Below are positions 1-5,629 of a stretch of 6,280 bases of DNA, piece by piece. How positions within the stretch are numbered: the first letter of the stretch is position 1; each line of letters opens with the position of its first letter. This DNA comes from CAYUXF01 sp964448755 (GTDB taxonomy: Bacteria; Margulisbacteria; Termititenacia; Termititenacales; CAYUXF01): positions 1 through 6,280 of the forward strand of contig CAYUXF010000073.1 of the NCBI GenBank assembly GCA_964448755.1. The letters run 5' to 3'. The position numbers and the translations under genes are program-made. The notes beneath the pieces were generated by a model that was given only the letters and a program-made list of their open reading frames with translations, made no database searches and was not told the DNA's origin.

Positions 1-1073
1 ATATAATAGTAGGGATCGGCCACTACCAGATCATCAAAACCATCGCCGTTAATATCGTGGCCGCCGGCACTAGCCCAGCCATAAGCTACTGCGGGATTAT
101 TATTACTTTGGTCTTGCGGTTCGGTATGATCACTAACTATTTCACCTAAGAATGGCACGCCCGCTATTTTAAATTTAAACGCGGCAGAAACTCCGGTTGT
201 ATCTGCTACAACATCCGGCGTATATCTTGCGGTAATCTCTACTGTGATCTCAGCGCCAAAAGGGAAAAGATCATTACTATTAAACTCATAAAAAATACCT
301 TCTCCATCCTGATACACAGGGACAGTAGAAGCCTCTATCATCGGATCACCAGATCTTATCAAGCCAAGATTTCCATTAACATACGTTGTTTGAAATGTAG
401 TATTAATATTAGATGAGCCATTGCTGCAGGTAATTGAAATATAGACCGAATCGGGAGCTATACCTTTGGCAAAAGCACCGTTATTTTCTTGAACAGACCA
501 GACCTTAAAAGAGATCGGCGTATCATTAATAATGGCGCGAGAACTGCCGGGATAAAGTTCATAAATATAGGCCCGGGGATTATTGACCGAATACGCCGCA
601 TAACCGGCATTTAAAAGATAACCCTGGTTGGCGGGAAACATTAAATAATCTTGATCCAAAAGTGCTATTAAATTAGCCTTGGTTTGAGCAGTAATATAGC
701 CCCAGGCACTATCATCAATATTCTGTTTTGTTTTTAAAATAGCGCCATCCAACGGCTCCTCAAAAAACAATTCCAATTTAGAGTAAATTTCCGGACACTT
801 GGCAAGAAGGACACTGCGCGGGATCTGGACCCAACCGGAAACACGCTCAGAAGGATACGCCGTATCTTCGCCGACATTCGTATTATAAAAACTACCGCCA
901 TCAGAAGTTATCAATCTGATATCGGTTTGCGAAGGGTTAATAGTATGGAGTTTTAAATTATACTGAGAATTTTTAGGAGATTCATCTTCATAAATATACG
1001 TACCGGCGGCAAACAGAGAGGCCGTCAAGAAAAGAACGGCAAACAGCGACAATATTATTTTTCTTTTTAACAT
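1..1073 (-). CDS. Secreted FG-GAP repeat protein, N-terminal 357 codons (C-terminus beyond window)
   Basis: This is a partial gene: it starts at the ATG at 1073 and is open to the left edge with no stop. The start is supported by GAGGGG about ten bases upstream and by a signal peptide right after it (MLKRK, hydrophobic stretch, then SLFAA, with likely cleavage near residue 23). The mature part is rich in beta-type, Ser/Thr/Asn/Gly-rich sequence. The segment around residues 240-310 has the look of a bacterial Ig-like domain ending in FKFKIAGVPF, but I cannot name the family. Residues 333-354 (WASAGGHDINGDGFDDLVVA and on) match an FG-GAP/integrin-alpha repeat with a calcium loop: D340, N342, D344, G345, D348. 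FG-GAP repeats form beta-propellers and usually occur in tandem, so more blades probably follow outside the window. Expected location is the cell surface or outside. It is the last visible gene of a unit with the 43-codon gene and the thioredoxin-like gene. The specific role is unknown. Confidence 0.88.
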   Translation of the reverse strand, partial: MLKRKIILSLFAVLFLTASLFAAGTYIYEDESPKNSQYNLKLHTINPSQTDIRLITSDGGSFYNTNVGEDTAYPSERVSGWVQIPRSVLLAKCPEIYSKLELFFEEPLDGAILKTKQNIDDSAWGYITAQTKANLIALLDQDYLMFPANQGYLLNAGYAAYSVNNPRAYIYELYPGSSRAIINDTPISFKVWSVQENNGAFAKGIAPDSVYISITCSNGSSNINTTFQTTYVNGNLGLIRSGDPMIEASTVPVYQDGEGIFYEFNSNDLFPFGAEITVEITARYTPDVVADTTGVSAAFKFKIAGVPFLGEIVSDHTEPQDQSNNNPAVAYGWASAGGHDINGDGFDDLVVADPYYY

Positions 1074-1087
1074 CTTGGACAATCCCC

Positions 1088-1219
1088 TCAAATAAGTAAT
1101 TTGTCAGATATTTTTGGCCGCCCAAAAACTGTCTCAAAATTTATATCGTCAACCTGCCGATAAAAAATGTATCGAAATTTTGTGTTGTATTTATCATCTT
1201 CAAAAAATTTTCTGTCCAT
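1088..1219 (-). CDS. Small 43-residue protein between the thioredoxin-like and FG-GAP genes
   Basis: An ATG at 1219 opens a frame of 43 codons ending in TGA at 1088-1090. It begins MDRKFFEDDKYNTKF and ends GRPKISDKLLI. The start lies one base after the TAA of the thioredoxin-like gene. A GGAG is encoded in that gene's last codons, seven bases before the ATG, which is ideal spacing. The stop runs directly into the GGGG that serves the next gene, 14 bases before its ATG. The product would be small, soluble, aromatic-rich and charged (FF, Y, FRYIFY, then an acidic patch), with no signal peptide, membrane segment or cysteine. I recognise no family. The evidence is positional (stop-start coupling plus ribosome site at both ends) rather than similarity. 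The alternative is a chance frame in a 147-base spacer. Confidence 0.5.
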   Translation of the reverse strand: MDRKFFEDDKYNTKFRYIFYRQVDDINFETVFGRPKISDKLLI

Positions 1220-1220
1220 C

Positions 1221-1693
1221 TTATTGCTCCGCATCATCAACGGTTAGTACTTGTTTTAAATGATCAAGATCTGTGATCAATTCTTGATTCTGCCAGAGAA
1301 AGACCGGTGTTGCCGCTATTTTTAATTCACGAGCCAATTTAATATCGTTATCTATAACTGCCGCCAGCGTGCCGGAAAAGATCTGCTGTTCAAGCTCTGC
1401 GGCCGGCACTCCGACATATTCCAGCATTCTCTGCCAATAAGATGTTTCCGCTGTAGCACTCCAAACTTTTAAATACTGTAAATATTTTTCAGGATAATAT
1501 TTTCTAANNNNNNNNNNNNNNNNNNNNNNNNNNNNNNNNNNNNNNNNNNNNNNNNNNNNNNNNNNNNNNNNNNNNNNNNNNNNNNNNNNNNNNNNNNNNN
1601 NNNNNNNTCACCAGAAAGAGAATAATGTTCGTTTTTCAATTCAACTGAAAAAACTAAAGAAATGATCAAAATAAAAAGTATTACTAAACGCAC
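1221..1693 (-). CDS. Secreted thioredoxin/DsbA-like protein, interrupted by an assembly gap
   Basis: I join two pieces on either side of the N run. The upstream piece (1608-1693) starts with GTG at 1693, four bases after a G6 tract. It encodes 28 residues: MRLV, a hydrophobic core to about residue 16, then VELKNEHYSLSG, a typical signal peptide. The downstream piece (1221-1507) encodes 94 residues ending at TAA 1221. It reads RKYYPEKYLQYLKVWS, then SYWQRMLEYVGVPAAELEQQ, then LARELKIAATPVFLWQNQEL. This resembles the C-terminal half of a DsbA-like thioredoxin fold (helical insert, then the cis-proline TP and a beta strand). The CxxC active site would fall in the gap and cannot be checked. Across the 100 N the frames do not match: the true gap must be 2 modulo 3, which is what arbitrary padding would give. 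Likely role is thiol-disulfide chemistry in the envelope, but an inactive family member is possible. That both pieces are one gene is inference. Confidence 0.65.
1508..1607. other. Assembly gap (100 N)
   Basis: There are exactly 100 N, the usual placeholder for a join of unknown size. It falls inside the secreted thioredoxin-like gene and hides the middle of that protein. Everything said about the two flanks belonging together depends on this join being correct. Confidence 0.97.
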
Positions 1694-1710
1694 AGTTCCC
1701 CCCAGTGCAA

Positions 1711-1730
1711 ATACAATTTTTAAATTGTAT
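1711..1730. promoter_or_regulatory. Perfect 9-base inverted repeat over the -10 box and start site (candidate operator)
   Basis: ATACAATTT (1711-1719) and AAATTGTAT (1722-1730) are exact reverse complements separated by TT. One arm contains the -10 box and the other covers the expected transcription start, so a bound dimer would block RNA polymerase. The half-sites TACAATT/AATTGTA resemble those described for OhrR of the MarR family, but the spacing here is 4 rather than 1. That is a resemblance only. No regulator gene is visible nearby. All-A/T arms in AT-rich DNA raise the chance of coincidence. Confidence 0.45.
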
Positions 1731-1752
1731 TTAATATCAATATTTTTGTCAA
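1724..1752 (-). promoter_or_regulatory. Sigma-70-type promoter for the thioredoxin-like/FG-GAP unit
   Basis: On the minus strand the -35 box is TTGACA (1747-1752, perfect) and the -10 box is TACAAT (1724-1729, five of six), with a 17-base spacer. Transcription would start near 1716-1718, leaving a leader of about 23 bases before the GTG at 1693. It is the best promoter match in the window. It lies between the 519-residue gene and the secreted thioredoxin-like gene, so the latter starts its own transcript. Confidence 0.75.
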
Positions 1753-1783
1753 TACCAGTAAATGTTAATTATTGCTTACTATT

Positions 1784-3343
1784 TTAAGTAATACTTAAAT
1801 CACTGATAATTGAATATATTTTTTTTTGTTTAGTTGTATCTAACTGGCACTTGTACCATTCCAGATTGGCATCTTTTAGATCGATCAGATCTCTGACAAT
1901 ATTAGTGTATTCACGCACATTAAGATCTATTGCCGTAATAGCTTTTTGCTGAGTGATCTTGGCGATCTTCTTCTCTTCCTCTTTGAGTTTTTTCTGAAAT
2001 TGTTCATAAAACTTTTCAACTTCCTGCAGATCGGCCAGTAGTTGGTCGCGCATTGCCCGGCGCGCCTCACGATCTTTCTCAACAATTTCATTAACAGTTT
2101 TACTAACAAATGAATTAGCTATTTTTAAATTATTGAGCTCCTGCGAAAGTTCATAGTTATCGGCAAAAATACCGGCAATATCTTCACTCTTAATTTCTGT
2201 ATTAGCACAGAACATCTCTTTATCTAAAAAGATGACACTGTTAACGGCATCATAGGCTTCTTTTTTCAGTGCAATAACTACACCTTCATTGGCCCGCTCT
2301 TTTAGATAATCGGCAACTCTCATCATATTCTCATCGCGAAGTTCTTTAGCTCTAGCTAATATTTTATCAATCGCGGCTACTTGCTTTTCATCACTAAGGC
2401 CGGTCTTGTACTCCTCGGCAGCGTTCATAAATTCATTGAACTGAGCCTCCATAGTAATAACTATATTTTCCAAAGCATCCGCCTCAGCCTCTTTGCCCAT
2501 TTTTCTTAGATCGGCTATTTTGAGTTTAGCGTGTTTCAAGATCAAGGCCATCTTTTTTAATTTTTTATCAAAAACCGCCAGCGTAGTATCTGAAATATTT
2601 TTCTTATTTTTCAGACGATCGGTCATCCGGCTCAATTGATTTGTATCTTTAGCTATTACCGCACCAGCTTTTTCCAGCGGACCTTCTGCCACAGCAAAAA
2701 CATCCCGGACTTTTTCTGCCCAACTGACCAGCCCCTGATATATTTTAGCCGGTTCTTTTTTGGCAAGCTCTTCTAAAAATTTTTCTTTTTGATCTTTAGA
2801 AAAATTGGCACCATATCCCTGGTCCGCCATTAACTTCTTACAGAACTCCACTACTTTAGAATCATTAAAAACTTTCTTAACAAAAGCATTTACCCCGGTC
2901 TCGTTATCTTTTTTGTCTAATAGCGCTATTATTTTTTCTAAAATCTTTGACTGCAATTCCTTGGGCAAACTTTTTAATATTTTTCTAGTCTGTGTCAGAT
3001 CTCCTGAGCGGAACTGCTCAAATAACTTTTCAACTATTTCATCAAGATGACTAGCAAGTTCTTCTTTTTGATAAACCGCACCAAAAATATTAATACTGGA
3101 AACAACTTCTTTATTAGAGAGTGGATTTTCGCGATATTCTTTAACAGCCTCTTCCGGATCAACTTCATCGGCATAAATACGCGGCGAAGCAGCACCGTGC
3201 ATACCGACCTTAGGTAATTCTTTTTTAAGCTGACTGCCCGCATTAGCTACAGCCGCCTGCTGCTCTTTATTATGTTTACTGCTGGCTACCGCACTGGTAA
3301 AAATATCATTTTCTTTATCATTCTTGATTGGTTCTACCGCCAT
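1784..3343 (-). CDS. Unrecognised 519-residue helical, coiled-coil-rich protein
   Basis: I do not recognise this protein. The ATG at 3343 lies one base after the TAA of the 266-residue gene and is preceded by a strong AGAGGAGG site, so the start is secure. There is no signal peptide, membrane segment or catalytic motif, so it should be soluble and cytoplasmic unless exported by another route. Residues 1-75 are polar and probably flexible. Residues 93-175 are short amphipathic helices (EELASHLDEIVEKLFEQF, then SLPKELQSKILEKIIALL). Residues 225-350 are long charged helices of coiled-coil type. Residues 400-465 form a second strong coiled coil (NEIVEKDREARRAMRDQL to KKLKEEEKKIAKI). It has only three cysteines, at 168, 379 and 499. 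This build suits a structural, scaffold or partner-binding protein. It is probably made together with the 266- and 253-residue proteins encoded upstream. No function can be assigned from sequence alone. Confidence 0.85.
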   Translation of the reverse strand: MAVEPIKNDKENDIFTSAVASSKHNKEQQAAVANAGSQLKKELPKVGMHGAASPRIYADEVDPEEAVKEYRENPLSNKEVVSSINIFGAVYQKEELASHLDEIVEKLFEQFRSGDLTQTRKILKSLPKELQSKILEKIIALLDKKDNETGVNAFVKKVFNDSKVVEFCKKLMADQGYGANFSKDQKEKFLEELAKKEPAKIYQGLVSWAEKVRDVFAVAEGPLEKAGAVIAKDTNQLSRMTDRLKNKKNISDTTLAVFDKKLKKMALILKHAKLKIADLRKMGKEAEADALENIVITMEAQFNEFMNAAEEYKTGLSDEKQVAAIDKILARAKELRDENMMRVADYLKERANEGVVIALKKEAYDAVNSVIFLDKEMFCANTEIKSEDIAGIFADNYELSQELNNLKIANSFVSKTVNEIVEKDREARRAMRDQLLADLQEVEKFYEQFQKKLKEEEKKIAKITQQKAITAIDLNVREYTNIVRDLIDLKDANLEWYKCQLDTTKQKKIYSIISDLSIT

Positions 3344-3344
3344 T

Positions 3345-4145
3345 TTAAATTACCTCCTCTTTTAGAGTCTTTGTTTTTTTTATCAATAATCGGCAAAAAA
3401 GCTCGCGTGAAACATTGGACATATTTAATTTATCAAAAAGCTTATCCGGCTCAGCTTGTTCTTGGTCAATCAGCGCGCGGCCAATAGACTCAACAGCGTC
3501 TATATTATACAGTAGATATACCGCCGGCACACAAACCTCAGCGACCTTTTTTACCTGGGCTAGTAATTCTTCTTGAGATAAAGCTCCTTTAGCTAAATTT
3601 TCTTTGACCGTTTTTCTTAAACGGTCAAATTTTAAATTAAATTCTTCGCGGCGCTTTTGCTTTTCTTCTGCTAAAGAACGGGCATTTTTATTTTCTACTT
3701 TTTCTCTTTTAACTTTAATATCGATCTTATTAGATTCTAAGATCTGCTCATAAGGAGTTATATCCAGCGGCTCAATTACTTCAAAATTCCGCTCCTCATA
3801 TAAAGGAACTCTAAATTCCTCTTTGGGAAATTCTCCTTTGAGTAACATCAGCTGATGCTTAAATTCAAAGTAATTAAACCGCTGAAAGTTATCATTAAAA
3901 AAATAAAGGATATCTTTATCGTGTTCTAATAAATACTTGGTGATCTCGGCATGCTCATCATCTTTTAATTTTTTATACATTAAGCCCAAAAGTCCTTTAA
4001 GTTCAGGTGGCGAGGTTTTAACTTCACCAGCAATGATCTGCTTAAAGTAATTGAGCAGCGAGATTGCCTGTTCTTTTTTTAACTGCTCGTTGAGTTTTAG
4101 TTTTTTGACAATAAAATCTTCAACCGAACCGCCCAATGATGACAT
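3345..4145 (-). CDS. Unrecognised 266-residue charged helical protein, coupled to the 519-residue gene
   Basis: I do not recognise this protein. I place the start at the ATG at 4145 (MSSLGGSVEDFIVKKLKL). AGAGGT lies seven bases upstream, whereas the TTG at 4166, seven codons earlier, has no good ribosome site and would place that AGAGGT inside the gene. Residues 8-80 are helical (EQAISLLNYFKQIIAGEV, then LLGLMYKKLKDDEHAEITKY). Residues 81-102 are aromatic-rich (ILYFFNDNFQRFNYFEF). Residues 105-140 are a proline-containing linker, 145-190 a very basic/acidic helix (RSLAEEKQKRREEF), and 192-266 a final helical domain. There is no signal peptide or membrane segment. The last codons (KEEVI, stop) encode the Shine-Dalgarno site of the next gene, which begins one base after the TAA, so the two products are translationally coupled and likely partners. 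A weak promoter may lie in the 101-base gap upstream (TAGAAT on the minus strand at 4172-4177, poor -35). Confidence 0.83.
   Translation of the reverse strand: MSSLGGSVEDFIVKKLKLNEQLKKEQAISLLNYFKQIIAGEVKTSPPELKGLLGLMYKKLKDDEHAEITKYLLEHDKDILYFFNDNFQRFNYFEFKHQLMLLKGEFPKEEFRVPLYEERNFEVIEPLDITPYEQILESNKIDIKVKREKVENKNARSLAEEKQKRREEFNLKFDRLRKTVKENLAKGALSQEELLAQVKKVAEVCVPAVYLLYNIDAVESIGRALIDQEQAEPDKLFDKLNMSNVSRELFCRLLIKKTKTLKEEVI
3352..3360 (-). promoter_or_regulatory. Shine-Dalgarno site for the 519-residue gene, inside the preceding gene
   Basis: On the minus strand AGAGGAGGT, the strongest ribosome site in the window, is formed by the KEEV codons at the end of the 266-residue gene. It lies eight bases before the ATG at 3343. 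Ribosomes ending the upstream gene would stop on top of it, which fixes the start and implies coupled translation. Confidence 0.85.
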
Positions 4146-4246
4146 CTCTTCTACCTCTTTATTCAATTAATATTCTATATATACCCTCTTTTAAGAGAAA
4201 ATATACATTGAATTTTGACTTGAAATTATGACGCGCCAGAAAAGAA

Positions 4247-5008
4247 TTAACCGGCTGTCTCTAAAAGCAGTTTTAATTTTGAACGCAGAAGATCTTCATC
4301 AGAACAAACCTCGTCTTTTTTACTGACATATTCCAGCTCTTTATTGGCCAATTCTTGATAGCGTTTTTTACGGATGGCCTCTTTGTTCTGTGCTTTTTTT
4401 TCAACAAAAGTTTTATATGCCTCTTCATCAGCACGGTTTGTTTGAGCATAAATCGCTGCCGGATCCAGCTTCTCAATTTTAATTACCCCTTTTTGCCAGG
4501 CAGAACAAACATCGCCATAAGTTCTATTTACTGCACTGCGCCCCAGCGGCAAAGCTTTTTTACTTGGCGTCAATAATTTATCGGCATGCTCTTTAAGATC
4601 ATCGCGCCTAATAGCCACCAGATATGCCATTAATTTTGCTACAGTTTCCTGCGGGTATTTTCTTTTGAGAGCCAGCATTTCCGCAAAAGTCATTTTTTGA
4701 TCATTACAGCGGCTGTCAGATAATTTATTTTCGTTATTATATCTGGCAATCAGCTGTTCGGCGTGTTCAACATAAAGTTCAATAATAAACCGGACATCTT
4801 TTTCGTTTTTGGCTTCAGCACTTATAAAAGAGTGAATTTGTTTTTTACTGTAGCCGTTGAGATATTTCTCTACTGTTTTTTTATTTTCAGCTGCCATTAA
4901 AGAAAGTGTGCGGTCTACTAAAAAAGCCAAACGCTGATCATTGCCCTTAAAATTAAGCTCTACAGGCGAATAATGTTGTTTTAATTCTAAACTATTATAT
5001 AAAGACAT
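4247..5008 (-). CDS. Unrecognised 253-residue charged helical protein, first gene of the cluster
   Basis: I do not recognise this protein. It starts at the ATG at 5008 (MSLYNSLELKQHYSPVELNF), with AGAGGA about eleven bases upstream, a rather long spacing. Residues 20-95 look like a helical domain (DQRLAFLVDRTLSLMAAENK, then DVRFIIELYVEHAEQLIARY). Residues 105-150 hold two more helices (TFAEMLALKRKYPQETVAKL, then IRRDDLKEHADKLL). Residues 150-190 are a less regular part with GRSAVNRTYGDVCSAWQKGV. Residues 192-253 are a strongly charged helix (EEAYKTFVEKKAQNKEAIRK) followed by a short helix at the end. There is no signal peptide, membrane segment or enzyme motif. It reads in the same direction as the 266- and 519-residue genes and shares their composition, so it probably belongs with them despite the 101-base gap. 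A perfect TATAAT on the minus strand (5082-5087) could be its -10 box, but no good -35 accompanies it. Confidence 0.83.
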   Translation of the reverse strand: MSLYNSLELKQHYSPVELNFKGNDQRLAFLVDRTLSLMAAENKKTVEKYLNGYSKKQIHSFISAEAKNEKDVRFIIELYVEHAEQLIARYNNENKLSDSRCNDQKMTFAEMLALKRKYPQETVAKLMAYLVAIRRDDLKEHADKLLTPSKKALPLGRSAVNRTYGDVCSAWQKGVIKIEKLDPAAIYAQTNRADEEAYKTFVEKKAQNKEAIRKKRYQELANKELEYVSKKDEVCSDEDLLRSKLKLLLETAG

Positions 5009-5093
5009 TATTTATTTTTTCCTCTTACAAACAATACTCCTATATCGTGAAAACCACAAAAAAACTTGCATTATTTTTTTTATTATAAAACTA

Positions 5094-5122
5094 TTGTTAA
5101 ATATTTATATATGGAATACAAT
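5094..5122 (+). promoter_or_regulatory. Probable promoter of the RRM gene
   Basis: TTGTTA (5094-5099, four of six to the -35 consensus) and TACAAT (5117-5122, five of six to the -10) are separated by exactly 17 bases. Transcription would begin around 5129-5130, giving a leader of about 45 bases. The -10 hexamer is the same as in the promoter at 1724-1752. Confidence 0.5.
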
Positions 5123-5129
5123 ATTAGCG

Positions 5130-5143
5130 ACGGTATTAACCGT
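5130..5143 (+). promoter_or_regulatory. Small inverted repeat at the start of the RRM leader
   Basis: ACGGT (5130-5134) and ACCGT (5139-5143) are perfect complements around an ATTA loop, and one extra G-U pair is possible in RNA. It sits at the predicted 5' end of the RRM transcript. It could be a short stem-loop or a protein-binding dyad. Five pairs are too few to be sure of either. Confidence 0.25.
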
Positions 5144-5174
5144 TTGTTTAACATTGCGCGGGGGGGAAAAGATT

Positions 5175-5513
5175 ATGGAAGAAGAAAACAAGAATATTTC
5201 TAGTATCTATGTAGGAAATGTTCCCTGGAAGGCCACAGGGGAGGATATCAAAATGCTCATTTCTACATCGGCCAATGTAGAAGTTACCGATGTCCGTATT
5301 ATTAAAGAAAAAGGCTCCGGCCGTTCACGCGGTTTTGCTTTTGTTGATATTATTCATAAAGATGCCGATGAATTCATTAAAAATGCGCCAGAAATAAATA
5401 TTCAAGGAAGAACCTTGTATTTCCGCGACGCTAAACCCAAAAAAGCAGAAGACAGAACCTACGAACCTTCTATTGAAGAAATAAATACAAAGATCTCGCA
5501 ATCTGTTATTTAA
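5175..5513 (+). CDS. Single-RRM RNA-binding protein (112 residues)
   Basis: This is a stand-alone RNA recognition motif protein of the small bacterial type. The RRM spans about residues 9-86. RNP2 is IYVGNV (11-16), with the stacking aromatic Y12. RNP1 is RGFAFVDI (52-59), with F54 and F56, so all three RNA-stacking aromatics are present. The last RNP1 position is I rather than F or Y. The loop KEKGSGRSRG before RNP1 is basic, as expected. The tail (87-112) is charged and not glycine-rich. The family binds single-stranded RNA; in cyanobacteria such proteins act in RNA metabolism and cold response. The role here is inferred as a cytoplasmic RNA chaperone or post-transcriptional regulator. The ATG at 5175 is chosen because a G7 tract (5160-5166) lies eight bases upstream and the RRM begins right after it. 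The frame is open further upstream, but that would place the promoter and ribosome site inside the gene. It is monocistronic, ending in its own terminator. Confidence 0.93.
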   Translation: MEEENKNISSIYVGNVPWKATGEDIKMLISTSANVEVTDVRIIKEKGSGRSRGFAFVDIIHKDADEFIKNAPEINIQGRTLYFRDAKPKKAEDRTYEPSIEEINTKISQSVI

Positions 5514-5539
5514 GAACTGCTTGTGGATTTTCAAAAAAT

Positions 5540-5570
5540 AAAAAACCGGCCTTTAAAAAGCCGGTTTTTT
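5540..5570 (+). terminator. Intrinsic terminator after the RRM gene
   Basis: A stem with GC core ACCGGC / GCCGGT is flanked by A6 upstream and T6 downstream, giving eleven possible pairs (5540-5550 with 5560-5570) around a nine-base loop. It ends in a T run, starts 27 bases after the RRM stop and separates that gene from yqeK. Confidence 0.92.
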
Positions 5571-5629
5571 ATTGGTATTTTTTCCCATTAAGCTTTAGGT
5601 TAAAATACGCTCAGGTAAAGGAACTTAAA

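Noticed and set aside
1469..1693. A continuous 74-codon minus-strand frame running through the N gap
   Set aside because: Its middle is placeholder sequence. The signal peptide is real, but the tail after the gap (LENIILKNIYSI) is out of frame with the better supported thioredoxin-like sequence.
2805..3050. Plus-strand open frames inside the minus-strand cluster (also 3272-3487 and 4355-4576) and minus-strand frames inside other genes (1927-2109, 3034-3243, 4273-4476, 5325-5534, 5707-5925)
   Set aside because: These lie opposite or in a second frame of well-supported genes, lack ribosome sites or domain signatures, and have shadow-type composition.
4146..4166. TTG start at 4166 for the 266-residue gene
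   Set aside because: It has no ribosome site of its own, and the seven extra codons contain the AGAGGT that fits the ATG at 4145.
4186..4197. CTCTT-TT-AAGAG dyad between the 253- and 266-residue genes
   Set aside because: The two-base centre is too small for an RNA hairpin and the arms are only five bases, easily found by chance in AT-rich DNA.
1784..5008. Reading the three-gene cluster as type III secretion translocators with a chaperone
   Set aside because: Coiled coils and gene sizes alone suggested it, but the large protein lacks the hydrophobic membrane segments of translocators and no secretion-apparatus gene is nearby.
5066..5089. TTGCAT and TATAAA as a plus-strand promoter for the RRM gene
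   Set aside because: The spacer is only 12 bases, and the 17-base pair TTGTTA/TACAAT just downstream is better.
5094..5174. N-terminal extension of the RRM gene starting at 5094
   Set aside because: It would swallow the promoter boxes and the G7 ribosome site. The ATG at 5175 has the right spacing and the RRM begins just after it.
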